A DNA stretch of 48,773 nt from positions 38,730-87,502 of the forward strand of contig NZ_LDNB01000023.1 of the NCBI RefSeq assembly GCF_001026695.1. Reading direction: 5' to 3'. This DNA comes from Neobacillus vireti. GTDB taxonomy: Bacteria; Bacillota; Bacilli; Bacillales; Cytobacillaceae. Of this stretch, positions 16,486 to 24,247 are shown one piece after another. Under the pieces are notes generated by a model, which ran no database searches, had not been told where the DNA came from, and worked only from the letters and a program-made list of their open reading frames with translations. The position numbers were made by a program, and so were the translations under genes. Within the stretch, counting starts at the first letter, position 1. Each line of letters begins with the position of its first letter.

Positions 16486-16650
16486 ATGAATAGCTGGTTG
16501 TACGGTGTGTATGCGGTAATATTGGGTATTGTTTCAGTTTTTACAGGTGAGATTGTTACCTTTGTTATGTTGGGTTTTATTCTATTAAGCTTACATAATA
16601 TCAATTCAACTTTAAAGAAGTTGGTTGAAGTTAATAAATCTAAGGAATAA
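16486..16650 (+). CDS. Small two-helix membrane protein
   Basis: A 54-residue protein with two hydrophobic helices (about 3-20 and 22-40) and a charged tail (LKKLVEVNKSKE). The start at ATG 16486 is chosen because GAGAGG lies 10 bases upstream; ATG 16477 is in frame but too close to that site. It precedes the serine hydrolase by 19 bases and may be co-transcribed. No family recognised. Confidence 0.6.
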   Translation: MNSWLYGVYAVILGIVSVFTGEIVTFVMLGFILLSLHNINSTLKKLVEVNKSKE

Positions 16651-16669
16651 GGGAAGCGAGGGGGAATGG

Positions 16670-17956
16670 ATGAATACAAGAATCAATCTGCTTAATGAAT
16701 ACATGAATGCACTGGCTGCCCACAACTATTTTAACGGGGTGGTACTAGTAGGCTACAAAGGTGAAGTACTGTTAAAGAAAGGATACGGATTTTCATCGTT
16801 TCAGTATGATATTCCGAATACCCCAACGACTAAATTTCGCATTGGTTCTTTAACAAAGGCATTCACTGCCTTGGCAATTTTGAAACTTCATGCGAAGGGA
16901 GCGTTGGATCTTGATGATTCTATCAATAGGATTCTTCCTGACTATCCGAATGGCTCCCTGATAACAGTCCGCCATTTGTTGAACCATTCATCAGGAATAG
17001 CCAATTTTACATCTACTCCGGATTATTGGACAAACATGATGAGACTGCCGGCAAATTCGCGGGAGGTTATTGATGCGTTTAAGATAATGCCGCTGGAGTT
17101 TGATCCAGGAACAGAAATGAACTACAGCAACTCCGGGTATTTATTATTAACCGCAATTATTGAAAAAGTATCAGGTATGGCTTTTGCTGATTTTCTTCAA
17201 AAAGAAATATTCGATGAACTGGGTTTAGCAAACACTGGTGTTGATAACGGTCGAACAATCATTAAATCACTGGCACAAGGTCACACAGTTTGGGAAAAGG
17301 TTATCCATACAGAGTATATCGACATGTCGTTTCCATTGGGCGCTTACGGGATGTTTTCGACTGCTCTGGATCTATACCGTTGGTGTCAGGCACTAATAGG
17401 CAAATCTTTAATAGATAAAGAGTTACAAAATCAAATGTTTACGGGTATAAATGGGTATGGGTATGGCTGGTTTATCGAGGACGGCGATCAAAAGGAGCTC
17501 AGTCATTTTGGTGATATCAATGGCTTCGTCAATCATCTCGTAATGTATCCGGATGAGGAACTTATCGTGATTGTACTAAGTAATATCAATATTACACCGG
17601 TAACGCAGATTAGCAGCGACCTTATACGCATTGTTTTTGATAAAGAGGTTGATGGATTTCCGCCGTTTAAACCGTTAGAGATAGTGGGCGAAAACCTTAT
17701 TGGAAACTATTTAAATGGGGAAGAAACCTTATCAATTCATTTTGACAAAGAACTTTATGCTGTCGTTCCCAAAATGTACGGGGTTCCCTATAAGTTCAGG
17801 CTGCTCCCAATTGAGGTGAGCCCGGAAACAATTATCTGTAAAAGCGACTTTATTCACGATACCTATATTTTCCATTTGAATGAGAGAGGAGCCCCGCAAT
17901 CGATTGAATTAGTAGATTCGTATGGGGCTAGAACAGAGTATATTAGAGGAAAGTAA
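16670..17956 (+). CDS. Serine hydrolase, class C beta-lactamase/PBP4*-like
   Basis: A 428-residue enzyme of the beta-lactamase-related serine hydrolase family. Catalytic SLTK is at 60-63 and YSN at 152-154; HFGDINGF stands where the KTG triad is expected. There is no signal peptide, so it is probably cytoplasmic or released otherwise. A C-terminal beta domain of about 90 residues follows the catalytic domain (about 340-428). The start is placed at ATG 16670, next to GCGAGGGGG. Possible roles are D-amino-acid peptidase, esterase or peptidoglycan-fragment hydrolase; the sequence does not decide. It ends convergent with fabF. Confidence 0.82.
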   Translation: MNTRINLLNEYMNALAAHNYFNGVVLVGYKGEVLLKKGYGFSSFQYDIPNTPTTKFRIGSLTKAFTALAILKLHAKGALDLDDSINRILPDYPNGSLITVRHLLNHSSGIANFTSTPDYWTNMMRLPANSREVIDAFKIMPLEFDPGTEMNYSNSGYLLLTAIIEKVSGMAFADFLQKEIFDELGLANTGVDNGRTIIKSLAQGHTVWEKVIHTEYIDMSFPLGAYGMFSTALDLYRWCQALIGKSLIDKELQNQMFTGINGYGYGWFIEDGDQKELSHFGDINGFVNHLVMYPDEELIVIVLSNINITPVTQISSDLIRIVFDKEVDGFPPFKPLEIVGENLIGNYLNGEETLSIHFDKELYAVVPKMYGVPYKFRLLPIEVSPETIICKSDFIHDTYIFHLNERGAPQSIELVDSYGARTEYIRGK

Positions 17957-18004
17957 AAATAGGGAAGTGGGAAGGCAGAATTGTCCTAGGCAGGACTGTC
18001 GTCA

Positions 18005-18095
18005 AAAACTAATCAAACGTTTGATTAAATGGCTGGATCCGTTGGTATGACTGGTATGGGGAAATTAATCAAATGATTGATTAAATGTCAGGCAA
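18005..18095. repeat. 56-bp palindromic repeat array (locus 2)
   Basis: Two copies: AATCAAACGTTTGATT (core at 18014) and AATCAAATGATTGATT (core at 18070), 56 bp apart. The linker has CCGTTGGTATGACTGG, as at the other two loci. It lies 3' of the serine hydrolase. Confidence 0.8.
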
Positions 18096-18113
18096 GTGGC
18101 CATTTAATTGAAT

Positions 18114-18148
18114 AAATCTTACCGTTTCTAGAGGAAACGGTAAGATTT
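18114..18148. terminator. Bidirectional terminator, serine hydrolase/fabF
   Basis: A perfect 15-bp stem: AAATCTTACCGTTTC (18114-18128) with its complement (18134-18148) around TAGAG. It lies between convergent genes. Confidence 0.85.
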
Positions 18149-18164
18149 ACGAGAGAAAGTATAT

Positions 18165-19400
18165 TCACTCATATTTCTTTAAAACAATAGCTGCATTATG
18201 ACCTCCAAAACCAAATGAGTTAGATAGACCCGTATTTATTTTCACTTGGCGAGCAACAGATGGTACATAATCGAGATCACATAATGGATCAGGATTTTCT
18301 AAGTTAATTGTTGGAGGAATTAGCCCTTCCTTTAAACTTATTGCTAAAGCAATTGCTTCAACTCCACCAGCTGCTCCTAACATATGACCAAGCATAGATT
18401 TATTAGCTGTTACTGGAATCTGATAAGCTTGCTTTCCAAATAACTGCTTAATAGCCATCGTTTCAGAGATGTCTCCCACTTTTGTACTTGTTGCATGGGC
18501 ACTAATAACATCAATTTCTTCTGGAGATAAATTGGCATTTTTTAAAGCTGATCTCATTGCAAGATAGGCCCCTTTACCTTCTGGATGTGTAGCTACCATA
18601 TGGTGTGCATCTGAACTTGCACCATATCCAATGACTTCTGCATAAATCTTTGCCTCTCTACGTAAAGCATGCGATAAGGATTCTAAGATTAGGATTCCAG
18701 CTCCTTCTGACATGACAAATCCATCTCGATTTTCATCAAATGGACGACTAGCTTTAGTTGGATCATCGTTTCTTGTTGATAATGCTGTAGCATTACCAAA
18801 GCTTGCTATTGATAAGTCTGTTATGGCCGCCTCAGTCCCACCCGCAAACATAACGTCAACTTCTCCAGAACGGATTAGTCTAAAGGCTTCTCCAATAGCT
18901 GTATTTCCAATTGCGCAAGCGGAAACAGGAGACATAGAAGGTCCCATGGCGTTCCATTTGATACTAATTTGTGCAGCAGCAGCATTCGAAATCATGGCAG
19001 GTACTAGGGTCGGGCTGACTCTTCTTGGTCCCTTCTGTCTAAGCGCATCAATATTTTCAATTAAGGTTTCAATTCCCCCTATACCTGAACCTACGTAAAC
19101 GCCTAACTTTTCTATATCTATACGACCTGAGTCTAACTTAGAATCTGCCCAAGCTTGTTCAGCCGCAGCCAAAGCAAATTGAGAAAAACGATCTAAACGT
19201 CTTGCTTCGTTCTTTCCTAAAACTTCATCTGCTTCAAAATCTTGAACGATACCTGCAATTTTTGCCTTATGATTCGTAACATCAAATGTATCAATAGTGG
19301 ATATACCAGATTTCCCGTTAATCAGATTGTTCCAAAATGTTTTGATGTTGTTTCCTATAGGAGACACTACCCCCATACCGGTAATCACAACTCTTTCCAC
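18165..19400 (-). CDS. fabF: Beta-ketoacyl-ACP synthase II (FabF-like)
   Basis: Elongating condensing enzyme: acyl thioester plus malonyl-ACP gives beta-ketoacyl-ACP. The 411 residues match FabF. The Cys-His-His triad is present: Cys162 in SACAIG, the His in HATSTKVGD and the His in NKSMLGHMLGAAGG; the GFGG loop is near the end. The start has GGAGGG upstream. Unlike the usual fabHF operon it stands alone, divergent from an XRE regulator with a probable lipid-binding domain, so it may be a second, conditionally expressed FabF for altered chain length or a specialised lipid. The enzyme family is firm; the special role is inference. Confidence 0.9.
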   Translation of the reverse strand: MERVVITGMGVVSPIGNNIKTFWNNLINGKSGISTIDTFDVTNHKAKIAGIVQDFEADEVLGKNEARRLDRFSQFALAAAEQAWADSKLDSGRIDIEKLGVYVGSGIGGIETLIENIDALRQKGPRRVSPTLVPAMISNAAAAQISIKWNAMGPSMSPVSACAIGNTAIGEAFRLIRSGEVDVMFAGGTEAAITDLSIASFGNATALSTRNDDPTKASRPFDENRDGFVMSEGAGILILESLSHALRREAKIYAEVIGYGASSDAHHMVATHPEGKGAYLAMRSALKNANLSPEEIDVISAHATSTKVGDISETMAIKQLFGKQAYQIPVTANKSMLGHMLGAAGGVEAIALAISLKEGLIPPTINLENPDPLCDLDYVPSVARQVKINTGLSNSFGFGGHNAAIVLKKYE

Positions 19401-19431
19401 ATTTATCCCTCCAAATCAATAATTTAATTGT

Positions 19432-19482
19432 ATTTTACATCTTTTTTATCCTATTACAAGGTATAGTTTATCCTGGTATAAT
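19432..19482. promoter_or_regulatory. Divergent fabF/XRE promoters sharing one -35 box
   Basis: Rightward: TTACAA (19454-19459), 17 bp, TATAAT (19477-19482). Leftward: the complement of the same hexamer, TTGTAA, 16 bp, TAAAAT (19437-19432). Two TTATCCT motifs (19446, 19469) and two GGTATA motifs (19460, 19475) lie here, candidate half-sites for the XRE protein. Confidence 0.6.
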
Positions 19483-19521
19483 TGCTACTAGGTTAAATTG
19501 ATAAGATGAGGAGTTTTAAAA

Positions 19522-20385
19522 ATGAATGATAAAACTAGGCTTGAAGCTTTGTCGACATTCTTGAAAACTAAGCGTTCCCAAATTAAGCCAGAGTCTATTG
19601 GTTTGCCTGCTGGAACACGTAGAAGGACACCGGGGTTACGGAGGGAAGAAGTTGCACAATTAGCAGGGGTAAGTACCACTTGGTATACATGGCTAGAGCA
19701 AGGAAGAGATATAAAGGTTTCTTCAATCGTACTTGATTGTATTTCTAGAGCTTTACAATTAAATAATGATGAAACAGACTACTTATATAACTTGGCATTA
19801 GAAGCAAAATCGGAAATTACAAATCAAAAAAAGAATCAATCGGAGCTTAGCCCTTCTTTAAAGCGAATACTAGCTGAATTAACACATTGTCCGACTATTA
19901 TTACAGATCGACATTGCCATATTGTGGGCTGGAATCCTGCAGCTGCTCATGTTTTTTTAGATTTTGAACAAATACCGAATGATCAAAGAAATTTGATTCG
20001 TTTAGTGTTCACTAGAAAAGAATTAAAAGCATTGGCCGTCAATTGGGAACATTTTGTGAAAGGTTTTCTTGCTATTTTCCGTACCTATTATGGACACTAT
20101 TTAGGCGATGAATGGTACAACCAATTTATTAAAGAAATGAGTCATTCACATCCGGAATTCCAGGATTTGTGGCAAGAAAGTCAAGTAAGTAAGGCTCCAG
20201 AAATGATAATTGAATTCAGACATGCTAAAGCAGGCAAAATGTTGTTTAATTTAACTTCTCTTCAAGTTCAAGGTGATATGGATTTACGATGCAGTATCTA
20301 TACACCAGTAGAGGGAACAGATACAGAAAATAAATTAAATCGATTAATGAAGAAGGTTTCCGTTGAAAATTTACACTTGAAATGA
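19522..20385 (+). CDS. XRE regulator with MmyB-like ligand-binding domain
   Basis: A 287-residue regulator. The N-terminal HTH (about 12-90) has the family marks GTRRRTPGLRREEVAQLAGVS and TTWYTWLEQGRDI. The C-terminal domain (about 115-275) matches the MmyB-like ligand-binding family: ILAELTHCPTIITDRHCHIVGWN, the FRTYYGHYLGDEWY segment and a late beta region. A family structure was solved with a fatty acid bound, which fits its position divergent from fabF with shared promoter DNA. Ligand and direct regulation of fabF are inference. Start ATG has GAGGAG upstream. Confidence 0.85.
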   Translation: MNDKTRLEALSTFLKTKRSQIKPESIGLPAGTRRRTPGLRREEVAQLAGVSTTWYTWLEQGRDIKVSSIVLDCISRALQLNNDETDYLYNLALEAKSEITNQKKNQSELSPSLKRILAELTHCPTIITDRHCHIVGWNPAAAHVFLDFEQIPNDQRNLIRLVFTRKELKALAVNWEHFVKGFLAIFRTYYGHYLGDEWYNQFIKEMSHSHPEFQDLWQESQVSKAPEMIIEFRHAKAGKMLFNLTSLQVQGDMDLRCSIYTPVEGTDTENKLNRLMKKVSVENLHLK

Positions 20386-20485
20386 TCGTTATTCCTTTTG
20401 ACTCTACCACTCCATTTACTCCTACATCGGAAGGTTGAAGTAAATAGAGAATATCTCCCTAACAAATCATTGAATTATAGTAAAA

Positions 20486-20515
20486 AAGCGAACAGCCATC
20501 TAAAGGTGTTCGCTT
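20486..20515 (-). terminator. Terminator of the SAM-riboswitch operon
   Basis: AAGCGAACA (20486-20494) pairs with TGTTCGCTT (20507-20515). The T-run follows on the minus strand (20487-20481), so it ends leftward transcripts. Confidence 0.8.
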
Positions 20516-20523
20516 AAACAATC

Positions 20524-20628
20524 TTAACCCCAAATCTCTTTAGAGACATCTACAATATATTTCAATTTTGCCCATTGCTCTTCTTCGTTTAAAATATTTC
20601 CATGATAAGTAGAGGCAAATCCAATACG
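20524..20628 (-). pseudogene. C-terminal gene remnant after the cyclase-family gene
   Basis: A 34-codon open stretch ending in TAA reads like the end of a protein (RIGFASTYHG ... VDVSKEIWG) but has no start and is preceded in frame by a stop. It lies between the cyclase stop and the operon terminator, in the same direction. It is probably what is left of a second operon gene after deletion. I could not assign the family. Confidence 0.45.
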
Positions 20629-20640
20629 CCATTAGCGTGT

Positions 20641-21393
20641 TTATGGCAAAATAGCAAAAGAACGTACTGGAAATCCAGTTGCCTTTTCGGGCTTTGGACT
20701 AATATTGAAGATGACAGCACCTTTTGCTGGTACTTTATCTAGGTTCGTTAATAATTCCACTTGAAATGTATCTTGCTCAAGCACATAGTATTCGCCAATT
20801 AATGATCCATTTTTGCGGACATCAATAGCTGCATCTGTATCAAACGTTTCATGCCCAACAGCCTTAATATTTCTTTCTTCAAATAAAAATTTTAAGGCGT
20901 CAATTCCCCAACCTGGGCTGTGACTATTCCCCTCTTCATCCTTATTTTCGAATGCCTCCTTGTTAGGCCAGCGATTACTCCAGTCAGTACGCAAGGCCAC
21001 AAAGGTACCTGTTTCGATTCTTCCATGTTCTGCTTCAAAGTTTAAGATGTCATCTACGGATAGGATAAAGTCATTATTTTCTTCTGCTTCCTTCGATTTA
21101 TCAATCACAACAAGGGGCAAAACCAGTTCCTTTAACTCTATCTCCTCTAAGTAACGCTTGTTGCGAACGAAATGGATGGGTGCATCAATATGTGTTCCGT
21201 ATTGTCCAGGAAAATTAAAACGTTGTGCAAAAAAACCATCATCATGTGTAAAAAGCGTTTTAAACTCCGCATCTTCAAAAGCTGAAAAATGTGGAGAATC
21301 CGGGCCAAACGTATGTGTGAGATCCACCCATGCTCTACTTTTCAGAACTTCAATAGCCTTCAATAGTTCATTTTCTGTTTTTACTGTTGACAA
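20641..21393 (-). CDS. Cyclase family protein (kynurenine formamidase-like) under SAM riboswitch
   Basis: A 250-residue metal-dependent hydrolase of the cyclase/KynB family. The metal motif GQYGTHIDAPIHF (HxxxD...H) is near residue 65-77, preceded by HTFGPDSPHF. Family members hydrolyse N-formylkynurenine, isatin or cyclic amides. The start is TTG 21393, with GAGGTGA just upstream; the longer GTG start would use that site as coding sequence. Its leader is a SAM-I riboswitch, so expression should rise when S-adenosylmethionine is low. That links it to methionine or sulfur metabolism rather than tryptophan breakdown. The true substrate is unknown. Confidence 0.82.
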   Translation of the reverse strand: MSTVKTENELLKAIEVLKSRAWVDLTHTFGPDSPHFSAFEDAEFKTLFTHDDGFFAQRFNFPGQYGTHIDAPIHFVRNKRYLEEIELKELVLPLVVIDKSKEAEENNDFILSVDDILNFEAEHGRIETGTFVALRTDWSNRWPNKEAFENKDEEGNSHSPGWGIDALKFLFEERNIKAVGHETFDTDAAIDVRKNGSLIGEYYVLEQDTFQVELLTNLDKVPAKGAVIFNISPKPEKATGFPVRSFAILP

Positions 21394-21414
21394 AAAAATC
21401 ACCTCGTAAATGAA

Positions 21415-21578
21415 TTTAAAAAACCCCTCTTCTAGAAATAAGAAGAGGGGTTAGATAGACAAATTGAATGACCTGCTCCTCTTATCTTCTAGCATCATGC
21501 TACTGGAATTGGCACAGTACTATAAAAAGTCTGCTGCCGAGGCTTCAAAGGGCCAGTCCCTCCACCTCTCTTGATAAG
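21415..21578 (-). promoter_or_regulatory. SAM-I (S-box) riboswitch with terminator
   Basis: Read on the minus strand from 21578: CTTATCAAGAGAGGTGGAGG, ACTGGCCC...GAAGCCTCGGCA, GTGCCAATTCC, and closing AGATAAG (21487-21481). These are the S-box conserved blocks in order, with P1 formed by CTTATC/GATAAG. The terminator AACCCCTCTTCT ... AGAAGAGGGGTT lies at 21452-21422 with a T-run. Confidence 0.93.
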
Positions 21579-21609
21579 AAAAAATTCAAAATATTAAGTT
21601 TTGTTAACC

Positions 21610-21637
21610 ACTATACACCCTTTAAAAAAATTGTCAA
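21610..21637 (-). promoter_or_regulatory. Sigma-A promoter of the SAM-riboswitch gene
   Basis: On the minus strand, TTGACA (21637-21632), 16 bp, TATAGT (21615-21610), about 30 bp upstream of the aptamer. Confidence 0.8.
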
Positions 21638-21724
21638 CATGGAAATGAAGCTGCTAGCTCCAATTTTTGCATCAAATAACCCCGAATGAATCGGCTGTTT
21701 TGCGATTCCGTCCAAATCGGATCC

Positions 21725-22120
21725 TTAATCGTCATTAGAGGATAAATTGTTCATATATCTTTCCTTGTGCGAGACTATTTCATCTCTTAGCATTTGCAGT
21801 TGTAGGATTTGTTCATTCATCTCCTGAATCTTCCGGTCTGCATGCTGGATAATTCTTTTTTTCTCATCCGATCCTTCAGGGTTCGCTTCGTATAGCTCAA
21901 TCATTTCCTTTATTTCTTGCAAGCAGAAACCCAGCTTTTTACCACGAAGAATCAGTTTTAACCTTATCCGTTCCTGGTTTGTGTAGCTTCGCTGCTTTGT
22001 TAAGCTGTCGCGCGTTTCTGACGTTAGCATTCCGACTTCTTCATAGTAACGAATCGTTCTCGAGCTGACATCAAACATGGATGCAAGTTCGCTTATTGAA
22101 AAAAGACGTTCCTTTGACAT
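21725..22120 (-). CDS. MerR family transcriptional regulator
   Basis: A 131-residue MerR protein. The N-terminal winged HTH (FSISELASMFDVSSRTIRYYEEVGMLTSE, about 7-75) precedes a coiled dimerisation helix (about 80-120). There is no metal-binding cysteine cluster, so it is not a metal sensor type. GGGGGAT precedes the ATG. It is divergent from an acyl-CoA dehydrogenase-like gene, with a palindrome between them, like LiuR-type MerR regulators of acyl-CoA catabolism. The effector is unknown. Confidence 0.85.
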   Translation of the reverse strand: MSKERLFSISELASMFDVSSRTIRYYEEVGMLTSETRDSLTKQRSYTNQERIRLKLILRGKKLGFCLQEIKEMIELYEANPEGSDEKKRIIQHADRKIQEMNEQILQLQMLRDEIVSHKERYMNNLSSNDD

Positions 22121-22134
22121 TCATTTATCCCCCT

Positions 22135-22166
22135 AGTTGACGTTAACGTTAACTCAATATTATAAT
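22135..22166 (+). promoter_or_regulatory. Promoter and MerR operator of the acyl-CoA dehydrogenase gene
   Basis: TTGACG (22137-22142), an 18-bp spacer and TATAAT (22161-22166). The near-perfect palindrome AGTTGACGTTAACGTTAACT (22135-22154) covers the -35 and spacer, the usual place for MerR binding. Confidence 0.7.
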
Positions 22167-22215
22167 AATTCTGAATAATACAATTTGTCAATTGAAAATA
22201 AGGAGTGATTAGTTG

Positions 22216-23829
22216 ATGAGCATAACCTCCCAAGACACAGATACAAAAGGGAAAAATTCCTACAGCTTTGATGAATTTGTTACAAATCGTGAAAACCTTG
22301 ATTGGTATCGTGATGAACCATTTTTGCAAAAGGCAGTGGAAAAATTCACTGGTTCTGACTTTGAACAAATTCACGAAAAAATTCTGTCCTTTTCTCCAAC
22401 GGTTTCTTCTAAATGGAATCATTTAGCCGTACAAAGCGCGAGGCCGGAAGTCCGTCCACATATACTTCACTATGATGCATTTAACCACAGGATCGACAGA
22501 GTGGTGCGGCCGATGGAAACACAGCTTTTAGAAAAAGGAGTATTTGGTGAAGGGCTATTTTCTAGGCAAATGACAGCTTGGGAGAGTTTTGTTAAACGAA
22601 TGTTAATTCATCAACTAGGAGAAGCGGGGGTTACCTGTCCGTTAACATGTACGCACGGATTAATTGCCTTATTAGAAGAATTTCCGGATGAGACCCTTCC
22701 AGAACTCCATGAGATTTTAATGGATACGAAAGAAGGGGTTAACGGCGAATTTGCGATTGGTGCCCAATTTATGTCAGAAATCCAGGGCGGCTCTGATTTG
22801 CCTGCCAATCTATTAGAAGCAGTTCCAGATGGAAAAAACTATCGGTTGTATGGCAATAAATTCTTCTGCTCCGTCGCCCATGCCGATTATTCTGTAGTCA
22901 CCGCCAAAATTTCCGGTTCAAACAAAGTATCCACCTTTATTGTTCCATCATGGCTGCCAGGAGATAAAGAGAAGGAAAAGAGAAATGGCTATCAGATTAA
23001 CCGGATTAAATGGAAAATGGGTACCTCAGAGGTCCCAACCGGCGAATTCCAATATAATGGGGCTCTTGCTTATCCAATCGGTCCAAAAGATAAAGGCATT
23101 GCCGTAGCAGTCGGAATTGTGCTGACATTATCCCGTCTTGAAATCGGCATTGCCTGCGCCGGATTTATGCTCCGCGCATCAAGAGAAGCCAATCTTTATA
23201 GTGAATTCCGCTCCGTCTTTGGTAAAAAGATAAAAGACTATCCGCTTGCAGCAAGCAAATTAAAGTTAATCGAGAATGCAGCACAACGGACAACGGCAGC
23301 TGCCTTTAAAATTTATGATCTTTTCCTCCGGCTAGAAAAACCGCTCAATCCTGGGCTAAAATCAGACCACCCACTTGAAATCAGAAAGCAACTGTTTAAC
23401 CTTCGCGAATTAATTTTATTGCAGAAAATTGGCGCTACCAAAGAGGGAGTGGAAGTATTACGTGAGGCAATCTCGGTGTTTGCCGGTCATGGTGTGATGG
23501 AGGAGTTTTCCTCACTCCCGCGGATATTCCGAGATGTCGTCGTAAATGAACAATGGGAAGGACCACGAAATCTGTTATTAACCCAAATTTATCGTGATAT
23601 TAGTAGAGTGGCAGATTGGTATCCCCCATTTGATTTTGTTCGTTATGTTCTTGAGGGAGCACCACAGGAAACCATTCATACATTTTCAGAGCAGCTGGAA
23701 GACCTACTGCAGCGGCCGGTCCTCGGAGAAGTAAGCGAAGAATCGATGGAAGCAGCGATGGAATGGGATGCGTTTTGCAGTTCCTTCTTTAAAGCCTATC
23801 AGGAAGTGGCATTAGCAGAAATAAAGTAA
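22216..23829 (+). CDS. AidB-like acyl-CoA dehydrogenase
   Basis: A 537-residue flavoprotein of the acyl-CoA dehydrogenase superfamily in the long AidB/DNA-alkylation-response branch rather than the 380-residue beta-oxidation form. Visible are CPLTCTHGLIALL, the FAD-contact stretch QFMSEIQGGSDL, a WKMGTSEVPTGEF segment, and the C-terminal FAGHGVMEEFSSLPRIFRD and NEQWEGPRNLLLTQIYRD regions typical of AidB. Start ATG 22216 with AAGGAG is preferred over the adjacent TTG. It is divergent from a MerR regulator through a shared operator and stands alone. The substrate is unknown; AidB itself has only weak dehydrogenase activity. Confidence 0.83.
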   Translation: MSITSQDTDTKGKNSYSFDEFVTNRENLDWYRDEPFLQKAVEKFTGSDFEQIHEKILSFSPTVSSKWNHLAVQSARPEVRPHILHYDAFNHRIDRVVRPMETQLLEKGVFGEGLFSRQMTAWESFVKRMLIHQLGEAGVTCPLTCTHGLIALLEEFPDETLPELHEILMDTKEGVNGEFAIGAQFMSEIQGGSDLPANLLEAVPDGKNYRLYGNKFFCSVAHADYSVVTAKISGSNKVSTFIVPSWLPGDKEKEKRNGYQINRIKWKMGTSEVPTGEFQYNGALAYPIGPKDKGIAVAVGIVLTLSRLEIGIACAGFMLRASREANLYSEFRSVFGKKIKDYPLAASKLKLIENAAQRTTAAAFKIYDLFLRLEKPLNPGLKSDHPLEIRKQLFNLRELILLQKIGATKEGVEVLREAISVFAGHGVMEEFSSLPRIFRDVVVNEQWEGPRNLLLTQIYRDISRVADWYPPFDFVRYVLEGAPQETIHTFSEQLEDLLQRPVLGEVSEESMEAAMEWDAFCSSFFKAYQEVALAEIK

Positions 23830-23976
23830 TTCGAAATGACAATCAGCGATGATTGTCATTTTTAATATTAATACGTTATTAATAGGATTAATTGTAAAAA
23901 ATTAACAAATATTTCACAATTACTCACTATGTTAAACCGTATAATGAAGATGACTAGTATGTCTTTGCGCTCGATA

Positions 23977-24112
23977 TATGTCAAAAATGACATAAATTTA
24001 ATGGGAATTGATAGAAAGATATTTTTTTGATTTATATATGCCTAAAAAGATATATTTGAAAACTTAGACCATTAAAGATTGCTTATTTCTTACATATATC
24101 AAAAAAGGCATA
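23977..24112. promoter_or_regulatory. Three phased palindromes upstream of formate dehydrogenase
   Basis: TATGTCAAAAATGACATA (23977-23994), TATGCCTAAAAAGATATA (24037-24054) and TATATCAAAAAAGGCATA (24095-24112) share half-site TATRYC around a 6-bp A-rich centre. Centres are 60 and 58 bp apart. A TATAAT at 23940-23945 lies upstream. A specific regulator, possibly the ModE-like protein or the small HTH protein nearby, is inferred. The rest of this 418-bp gap is AT-rich without other recognisable sites. Confidence 0.7.
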
Positions 24113-24186
24113 TTAACGAAAGAACTGCTATTTTTTCATCATTAATTTCCAACAAGGAGTGATAAGATTTACAGTCAGCTAGGATC

Positions 24187-24204
24187 TGCCGGAAAATTTC
24201 GGCA
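24187..24204. promoter_or_regulatory. Hairpin/palindrome in the formate dehydrogenase leader
   Basis: TGCCGGAAAATTTCGGCA is an 18-bp near-palindrome 44 bp before the fdn start. No T-run follows. It could be an RNA stem or a protein site. Confidence 0.5.
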
Positions 24205-24247
24205 AGTAATTTGAAAGAATCTAAAGAGATAAGGCGGGTGGAATAGT

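Noticed and set aside
23830..24247. Moco riboswitch or sigma-54 promoter before fdnG
   Set aside because: I found neither the conserved Moco RNA blocks nor a GG-N10-GC promoter; only palindromes and a TATAAT are clear.
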